A model generated the notes under the pieces. That model ran no database searches and was not told the origin of the DNA. It saw only the letters and a program-made list of their open reading frames with translations. 11,284 bases of DNA from an uncultured Bacteroidales bacterium (GTDB lineage Bacteria > Bacteroidota > Bacteroidia > Bacteroidales > UBA932), in assembly GCA_937898205.1 (NCBI GenBank), contig CALEJC010000034.1:1-11284 (forward strand), given 5' to 3'. Below are positions 6,517 through 11,284 of this stretch, one piece after another. A program made the translations under genes and the position numbers. The first letter of the stretch is position 1, and every line of letters begins with the position of its first letter.

Positions 6517-9252
6517 ATGGATTACGATTTTAAATCTATTGAAAGCAAGTGGCAGGCCTATTGGGCTGCCAACAAAGTGTTTAAAGTGACAGAGGATAGC
6601 TCGCGACCAAGCTATTATGTGTTGGATATGTTTCCATATCCATCAGGAGCGGGTCTTCATGTGGGACATCCTCTTGGATATATAGCAAGTGATATTTTTT
6701 CAAGATACAAGAGACTCAAGGGCTTCAACGTGCTTCACCCGATGGGATATGACGCTTTTGGTCTTCCTGCAGAGCAGTATGCAATCCAGACAGGTCAACA
6801 CCCTGAGGTGACAACCAACAACAACGTGGCTCGCTATCGTCAGCAGCTGGACCGCATCGGTTTTTCTTATGACTGGGACAGAGAGGTGCGCACTTGCGAT
6901 CCTGATTACTATAAGTGGACTCAGTGGGCATTCTTGAAGATGTTTGACAGCTGGTTTGACCCATCTGTGCAGAAAGCCCGCCCGATCTCAGAGCTTGTGG
7001 CTAAGTTTGAGAGCGAAGGCTATGAAGATGTGACTCCGGAGATCTGGAATGCCGCGGATGAGAAGGGTAAGTCAGATATCCTCATGCGTTATCGCATTGC
7101 ATATCAGGGAGAAACATCAGTAAACTGGTGTGAGGGACTGGGTACCGTACTCGCCAACGACGAAGTTAAGGACGGCCTTAGTGTGCGTGGAGGTTTCCCT
7201 GTGGAGCAGAAGAAGATGACACAATGGCAGTTGAGAGTTTCTGCCTATGCCCCTCGTCTTCTTGACTCTTTGGAGGATCTCAACTGGACAGACTCTCTCA
7301 AGGAGATGCAGCGCAACTGGATCGGCAAGTCCGAGGGCACAGAGATGGTCTTCCAGACCGAATGTGACGGCAAGAGTCTCCCTGTAACGATTTTCACAAC
7401 ACGTGCAGATACGATCTACGGCGCTACATTCATGGTGCTCGCTCCTGAGAGCGAGCTTGTTGAAAGCCTGACTTCTGAGTCGCAGAAAGAGGCTGTAGCT
7501 GAGTACCTTAAATATGTAAAGACCAAGACAGAGCGTGAGCGCATCGCTCAGACAAAGACTGTGACAGGTGTCTTCTCAGGCTCTTATGGCATCAATCCGA
7601 TCACTCAGGATCGCATCCCTATCTGGATTGCTGAGTATGTGCTTGCCGGCTATGGCACAGGTGCAATCATGGCTGTGCCGGCTCACGACAGCAGGGACTA
7701 TGCATTCGCCAAGAAGTTTGACCTTCCGATCATCCCGCTCATCGAAGGCTGTGATGTGAGCGAAGAGAGCTTTGATGCCAAGGAAGGCATCATGTGCAAT
7801 TCGGGTTTCCTCAACGGTCTCACAGTCAAAGAGGCGATTGAGGCGGCAAAGGATTATGTCGAGCAGCACGGACTTGGTGTGCGCAAGACCAACTATCGCC
7901 TGCGCGATGCCATATTCTCGCGTCAGCGTTACTGGGGTGAGCCGTTCCCGATTTATTATAAGGACGGCATCCCGACTCCTGTGCCTGAGAGCGAGCTTCC
8001 TCTGAGACTCCCGGAGATTGACAGCTTCAAACCTTCAAACGACGGAGAACCTCCACTTGCCAGAGCAAAGAACTGGACATACAATGGTTATCCTCTTGAG
8101 AAGAGCACCATGCCGGGATTTGCCGGATCAAGTGCCTACTATCTCCGTTATATGGATCCGCGCAATGATTCTGCGCTTGTAGATAAGGACATCAATGCCT
8201 ACTGGGGCAATGTGGACCTCTATATCGGTGGTACCGAGCATGCCACAGGTCACCTGATATATTCCCGTTTCTGGAACAAGTTCCTCTATGACCTTGGTTA
8301 TGTGTGTGAAGATGAGCCGTTTAAGAAGCTCATCAATCAGGGTATGATCCAGGGCCGTTCAAGTTTTGTATATAGAATTGTCGGCACAAACAAGTTTGTG
8401 TCTTGCGGTCTCAAGGATCAGTATGAGACAACTGAAATCCATGTAGACATCTCACTTGTGCACAATGACAGGCTCAATATTGAGGGCTTCAAAGCTTGGA
8501 GAGAAGAGTTTGCCACAGCCGAGTTTATCCTTGAGGATGGCGAATACATCTGCGGATGGGCAGTGGAGAAGATGAGCAAGTCCATGTTTAACGTAGTAAA
8601 TCCGGATGATATCTGTAATAGCTACGGTGCTGATACTCTCCGTCTCTACGAGATGTTCCTTGGTCCTCTCGAGCAGAGCAAGCCATGGGATACCAAGGGT
8701 ATAGACGGTGTCAATCGTTTCCTCAAGAAGTTCTGGCGTCTGTTCTACGACAGAGATGGTTGGATCGTGACAGACGAGGAGCCTACCCGCGAGGAACTCA
8801 AGGTTCTGCATAAGCTCATCGGCAAGGAGCAGGAGGATATCGAGGCGTTTTCATTCAATACCACAATAAGCGCATTTATGATTGCAGTCAATGACCTTAC
8901 TGCTCTCAAATGCAGCAAGGCAGCAGTGCTCTCACCACTTGTGGTGCTTTTGAGCCCGTTTGCTCCGCACATCGCAGAGGAGCTCTGGCAGGCTCTCGGC
9001 AACAGTGATTCGGTCAGCTTTGCCAACTTCCCTGAGTTTGTGGCAGAGTATGCGGCAGAAGACAATGTGACATATCCGGTGCAGTTCAACGGAAAGATGC
9101 GTTTTACCGTGGATATGCCTAAGAGTGCAAGTCCTGCCGAAGTAGAGGCTGCCGTGAGGGCCATGGATCAGACAGCAAAATGGCTGGCTGACAAGACTAT
9201 AGTTAAGGTTATTGTGGTGCCAGGTCGTATCATCAACATCGTTGTAAAATAA
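6517..9252 (+). CDS. leuS: Leucine--tRNA ligase
   Basis: This is the class Ia synthetase that charges tRNA-Leu in the cytoplasm. The 911-residue product carries the HIGH-type signature HVGH at 48-51 in MFPYPSGAGLHVGHPLGY and the KMSKS loop at 685-689. The editing domain has the threonine-rich segment FTTRADTIYG (293-302) and the conserved aspartates in GAIMAVPAHDSRDY (Asp391, Asp394), so proofreading of mischarged tRNA should work. NWCEGLGTVLAN and SVRGG replace the cysteine-rich zinc knuckle of some LeuRS enzymes. The insertion ahead of KMSKS (IHVDISLVHNDRLNIEGF) and a length about 50 residues above E. coli fit Bacteroidetes LeuRS. The anticodon-binding helices and the small C-terminal domain (to the end) are complete. 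I chose ATG 6517 over an in-frame TTG at 6499, which lies inside the upstream gene. The upstream stop and this start are one base apart, suggesting translational coupling. Confidence 0.98.
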   Translation: MDYDFKSIESKWQAYWAANKVFKVTEDSSRPSYYVLDMFPYPSGAGLHVGHPLGYIASDIFSRYKRLKGFNVLHPMGYDAFGLPAEQYAIQTGQHPEVTTNNNVARYRQQLDRIGFSYDWDREVRTCDPDYYKWTQWAFLKMFDSWFDPSVQKARPISELVAKFESEGYEDVTPEIWNAADEKGKSDILMRYRIAYQGETSVNWCEGLGTVLANDEVKDGLSVRGGFPVEQKKMTQWQLRVSAYAPRLLDSLEDLNWTDSLKEMQRNWIGKSEGTEMVFQTECDGKSLPVTIFTTRADTIYGATFMVLAPESELVESLTSESQKEAVAEYLKYVKTKTERERIAQTKTVTGVFSGSYGINPITQDRIPIWIAEYVLAGYGTGAIMAVPAHDSRDYAFAKKFDLPIIPLIEGCDVSEESFDAKEGIMCNSGFLNGLTVKEAIEAAKDYVEQHGLGVRKTNYRLRDAIFSRQRYWGEPFPIYYKDGIPTPVPESELPLRLPEIDSFKPSNDGEPPLARAKNWTYNGYPLEKSTMPGFAGSSAYYLRYMDPRNDSALVDKDINAYWGNVDLYIGGTEHATGHLIYSRFWNKFLYDLGYVCEDEPFKKLINQGMIQGRSSFVYRIVGTNKFVSCGLKDQYETTEIHVDISLVHNDRLNIEGFKAWREEFATAEFILEDGEYICGWAVEKMSKSMFNVVNPDDICNSYGADTLRLYEMFLGPLEQSKPWDTKGIDGVNRFLKKFWRLFYDRDGWIVTDEEPTREELKVLHKLIGKEQEDIEAFSFNTTISAFMIAVNDLTALKCSKAAVLSPLVVLLSPFAPHIAEELWQALGNSDSVSFANFPEFVAEYAAEDNVTYPVQFNGKMRFTVDMPKSASPAEVEAAVRAMDQTAKWLADKTIVKVIVVPGRIINIVVK

Positions 9253-9253
9253 A

Positions 9254-10168
9254 ATGGCTACTTCCGTAAAAAAGACAATTACAGATTATGTAGTGCTCAC
9301 TGTGGCAGCGTTTATCTTTGCTGTATCATGGGAGTGCTTTATGATTCCCAACGGCATGTCGGCAGGAGGATTGATGGGTCTTTGTACCATTCTCCAGTAT
9401 GCAACCGGCGGCTTGATTGAAGCTCAGTTCTCCTTTGTTGTGGTCAACGCAGTGCTGATAATTATTGCTGTTATGGCCATGGGCATCGGCTTTGGCTTCA
9501 AGACGATATATTGTATAGCCTTGACGACAGTGATGATGGAACTGGTTTCCAATATGGGATTTATCCACTGTGAACCGGGTGGCTTCTTCTTTATTCAGGA
9601 AAGGGTGCTGATCCCTCTCATCGCCGGTGTTTTGGAGGCTGTAGGTGTGGGATTGATCCTCAAATATGGAGGAAGTACCGGCGGTACCGATATCCTGGCA
9701 TTGATGATCAACAAGTATTGGCCGGTGTCTTTGAGCAAGACTTTTTTGATTTCAGACCTTGTGATCTGTTCTCTTCTTCTCTTGCTCCCGGACAAAAACT
9801 TCTCTGATATGTGTTATGGTCTTGAGATGATGGTGGCCTTCTCGCTTGTGATCGATGTGGTTGTGGGTGGTAAGAGGTCTTCATATCAGCTTCTCATCTT
9901 CTCTGACAGATTTGCGGAAATAGCAGATCAGATCACAACAAAAGTCGATAGAGGAGTGACCGTCATCAGGTCGATGGGCTGGTATTCAAAGGCTGACAAA
10001 AATGTGCTTTTGGTGCTCATCAACCAGAAGGAACTTCCTACAGTTACCAGACTGATCAAAGAGATAGACAACAGGGCATTTATGTCCATCTCACCGACAA
10101 ACGATGTATATGGCGAGGGCTTCGCAGAGATAAAAGCCGGTGTGAGCACAAAGAAAAAAAACAGTTAA
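9254..10168 (+). CDS. YitT-family inner-membrane protein, copy 1
   Basis: The 304-residue product has a YitT membrane domain (five or six hydrophobic segments, roughly residues 11-31, 58-80, 82-100, 117-137, 163-178 and 188-205) followed by a cytoplasmic DUF2179 domain (about 220-292). Family motifs are IPNGMSAGGLMGL (31-43) and GGSTGGTDILAL (139-150). The C-terminal domain shows VDRGVTVIRSMGWYSK and NDVYGEGF. No transport activity or substrate is established for the family to my knowledge, so I give no function. The start is one base after the leuS stop and there is no room for a separate promoter. A paralogue follows four bases later. Confidence 0.92.
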   Translation: MATSVKKTITDYVVLTVAAFIFAVSWECFMIPNGMSAGGLMGLCTILQYATGGLIEAQFSFVVVNAVLIIIAVMAMGIGFGFKTIYCIALTTVMMELVSNMGFIHCEPGGFFFIQERVLIPLIAGVLEAVGVGLILKYGGSTGGTDILALMINKYWPVSLSKTFLISDLVICSLLLLLPDKNFSDMCYGLEMMVAFSLVIDVVVGGKRSSYQLLIFSDRFAEIADQITTKVDRGVTVIRSMGWYSKADKNVLLVLINQKELPTVTRLIKEIDNRAFMSISPTNDVYGEGFAEIKAGVSTKKKNS

Positions 10169-10172
10169 AGAT

Positions 10173-11120
10173 ATGGCAGTTAGTAGTACAAAAAAGTTTT
10201 TTACTGGGGTCAAGGAGTACTCCCTCATCACATTGGGAGTGTTGATTTATGTGGCAGCGTGGATTATTTTCCTGCTTCCTAATAACCTCATTGGCGGTGG
10301 AGCGACAGGTATTGCTTCCATTATCCAGTATGCCACAGGCATTAAAGCGGGTTATACCTACTTTGTTATCAATGTCGGTTTGCTCATCGCGGCGATTTTT
10401 ACTCTCGGTAAGAGTTTTGGCAGCAAGAGCGTCTATGCGATCATCCTCACTTCTGTGGGTTTGAACCTGGGACAAGAGCTTGTGCCGCAGGAGTTCATCC
10501 AGATCATGGCTCTTGACAACGGCAAGCTCATGAGCACGATCATCGGTGGTGTCCTTGTGGGTGTCGGTATCGGTATGACCATGACCCAGGGAGGTAGCAC
10601 CGGAGGTACTGATATCATTGCTCTGATCATGAATAAATATCGTGGCATCTCTCCTGGTAGAACCATCCTCGTGATTGATGTCGTGGTGATCCTCTTCTCT
10701 ATGGTGATGCCGTCATATACAGCAGATGGCGCGCTCATTCCTTTGACAGAGAAGATCACAATTGCAGTATATGCATGGATTCTGATTTTTGTCATGACAT
10801 CTGTCCTCGATGCCTACGTGTCCGGTTCTCGTCAGTCAATGCAGATTTTTGTCTTCTCCAAGAAGTATGAAAGCATTGCAGATGCTGTGACAGGAGATCT
10901 TCATCGTGGTGTGACCGTGCTTGATGGTACCGGTTGGTATACAAAAACAAGCTCAAAGGTGTTGATGATTGTTACTCTCAAGAGCGATCTTAATGTATTA
11001 CTTAAATTTATCAACAGCATCGATCCTGACGCGTTTATCTCCATCTCATCTGCTACTGCAGTGTATGGTAAGGGTTTTGATACCATAAAGATGAAGGATA
11101 AGAATAAATCTAAAGAATAA
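10173..11120 (+). CDS. YitT-family inner-membrane protein, copy 2
   Basis: The 315-residue product has the same architecture as the preceding gene. Hydrophobic segments span about 15-205, with LPNNLIGGGATGIASIIQYATG (35-56) and GGSTGGTDIIALIMNKY (140-156), then DUF2179 (about 225-302) with HRGVTVLDGTGWYTK and TAVYGKGF. Shared motifs align with copy 1 throughout, but most residues between them differ, so the duplication is old and both copies look intact. The tail ends in a short Lys-rich stretch. The loop between segments around 178-195 (SYTADGALIPLTE) is longer than in copy 1. It is the last gene of the operon, and its stop codon merges with the A-rich start of the terminator. Confidence 0.92.
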   Translation: MAVSSTKKFFTGVKEYSLITLGVLIYVAAWIIFLLPNNLIGGGATGIASIIQYATGIKAGYTYFVINVGLLIAAIFTLGKSFGSKSVYAIILTSVGLNLGQELVPQEFIQIMALDNGKLMSTIIGGVLVGVGIGMTMTQGGSTGGTDIIALIMNKYRGISPGRTILVIDVVVILFSMVMPSYTADGALIPLTEKITIAVYAWILIFVMTSVLDAYVSGSRQSMQIFVFSKKYESIADAVTGDLHRGVTVLDGTGWYTKTSSKVLMIVTLKSDLNVLLKFINSIDPDAFISISSATAVYGKGFDTIKMKDKNKSKE

Positions 11121-11134
11121 AAAAGCAATTTTTT
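11119..11134. repeat. Short AT hairpin preceding the main terminator
   Basis: A perfect inverted repeat of six A and six T residues around a GCAA loop (AAAAAAGCAATTTTTT). It overlaps the last two bases of the final YitT stop codon. The loop is identical to that of the larger terminator hairpin downstream. Its A and T tracts probably serve the bidirectional terminator rather than forming a strong hairpin alone. Confidence 0.6.
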
Positions 11135-11137
11135 ATT

Positions 11138-11185
11138 GAGAACCCCACCCAGAGCAATCTGAGTGGGGTTTCTCTTATTAATTTT
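11138..11185 (+). terminator. Intrinsic terminator closing the SPOR-leuS-YitT operon
   Basis: A long hairpin has left arm 11138-11153 (GAGAACCCCACCCAGA), a GCAA loop at 11154-11157 and right arm 11158-11174 (TCTGAGTGGGGTTTCTC). It pairs throughout except for one C-A mismatch and one bulged base. A T-rich run (11174-11185) follows. On the other strand the hairpin is followed by the complement of the A-rich tract at 11119-11137, so it could also stop transcription arriving from the right. Confidence 0.88.
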
Positions 11186-11186
11186 G
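11179..11186 (+). promoter_or_regulatory. Candidate -7 promoter element for the gene leaving the window
   Basis: TAATTTTG matches TAnnTTTG exactly and sits just after the operon terminator, overlapping its T-rich run. No good -33 TTTG is visible at the expected distance. Transcription would start near 11190, leaving a leader of about 15 bases to the ATG at 11204 or 50 bases to the ATG at 11240. The flanking AT-rich sequence makes a chance match possible. Confidence 0.4.
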
Positions 11187-11203
11187 TGAGAAACAAAAGC
11201 AAT

Positions 11204-11284
11204 ATGATTATTAATCTTTCTTCTTTATTATCTCGCCCAATGGAGATAAAATTATCATTATTATCTTTTTTACTACTTCTTTTG
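11204..11284 (+). CDS. N-terminal fragment of a probable exported protein (cut by window end)
   Basis: A frame opens at ATG 11204 and stays open to the last base (27 codons). A second in-frame ATG at 11240 begins MEIKLSLLSFLLLLL, which looks like the start of a signal peptide: a charged residue pair followed by an unbroken hydrophobic run. I favour 11240 as the start because it gives a conventional signal peptide, although the sequence just before 11204 (AAACAAAAGCAAT) is also typical of Bacteroidetes starts. The region is AT-rich, so short open frames are expected by chance. The mature protein is not visible and no function can be given. Confidence 0.45.
   Translation, partial: MIINLSSLLSRPMEIKLSLLSFLLLLL
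11228..11249. repeat. Inverted repeat around a candidate start codon
   Basis: TTATCTC (11228-11234) and GAGATAA (11243-11249) are perfect reverse complements separated by 8 bases. The candidate ATG at 11240-11242 occupies the end of the loop. It could be an RNA hairpin presenting or hiding the start codon, or a protein-binding site. At seven AT-rich base pairs it could also be chance. Confidence 0.35.

Noticed and set aside
7576..7869. Antisense ORF inside leuS (also 8452-8811 and 8745-9164)
   Set aside because: They lie fully within a conserved essential gene, have no recognisable domain or promoter, and are explained as codon-usage shadows.

Overview
The window looks like a core-chromosome segment from a member of the Bacteroidales (phylum Bacteroidota). 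The evidence is GyrA and LeuRS sequences of Bacteroidetes type, starts without Shine-Dalgarno sequences, exact matches to the Bacteroidetes -7 promoter element (TAnnTTTG) at the only divergent gene boundary, lipoprotein and SPOR/TonB_C proteins typical of that phylum, and moderate base composition. I see no mobile element, CRISPR array, rRNA or tRNA. Genus cannot be fixed from what is visible.

Layout: (1) 3-2237, the 3' nine-tenths of gyrA, cut by the window start just after the main quinolone-resistance positions. (2) 2259-3578, an exported tetratricopeptide-repeat protein only 21 bases downstream of gyrA and probably co-transcribed with it. (3) 3575-4648 on the minus strand, an exported CapA-family metallophosphatase-like protein whose stop codon overlaps that of the TPR gene. 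(4) 4649-4681, a 33-base divergent promoter region carrying two back-to-back -7 elements, each ending 7 bases before its start codon, so both transcripts may be nearly leaderless. (5) 4682-11120, a tight five-gene plus-strand operon: SPOR-domain lipoprotein, M28-peptidase-like protein fused to a TonB C-terminal domain, leuS, and two tandem YitT-family membrane proteins. The first three junctions leave exactly one base between stop and start, the last leaves four. (6) 11119-11185, a strong intrinsic terminator that can work in both directions. (7) 11179-11284, a candidate promoter and the first codons of a new exported protein that runs off the window.

How the genes fit together: gyrA and leuS are housekeeping (DNA supercoiling and Leu-tRNA charging). 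The remaining genes belong to the cell envelope: a periplasmic TPR protein, a periplasmic CapA-like protein, a peptidoglycan-binding SPOR lipoprotein, a periplasmic M28/TonB_C protein and two inner-membrane proteins.

The most unusual item is the M28/TonB_C protein. Its fold-defining motifs are recognisable, but three of five zinc ligands and the catalytic glutamate are replaced, so it is probably a pseudopeptidase tethered to a TonB-type protein-interaction domain and made from the same message as a SPOR lipoprotein. That pair is the best candidate here for an undescribed envelope module. The two closely opposed, apparently leaderless promoters are the second most interesting feature.
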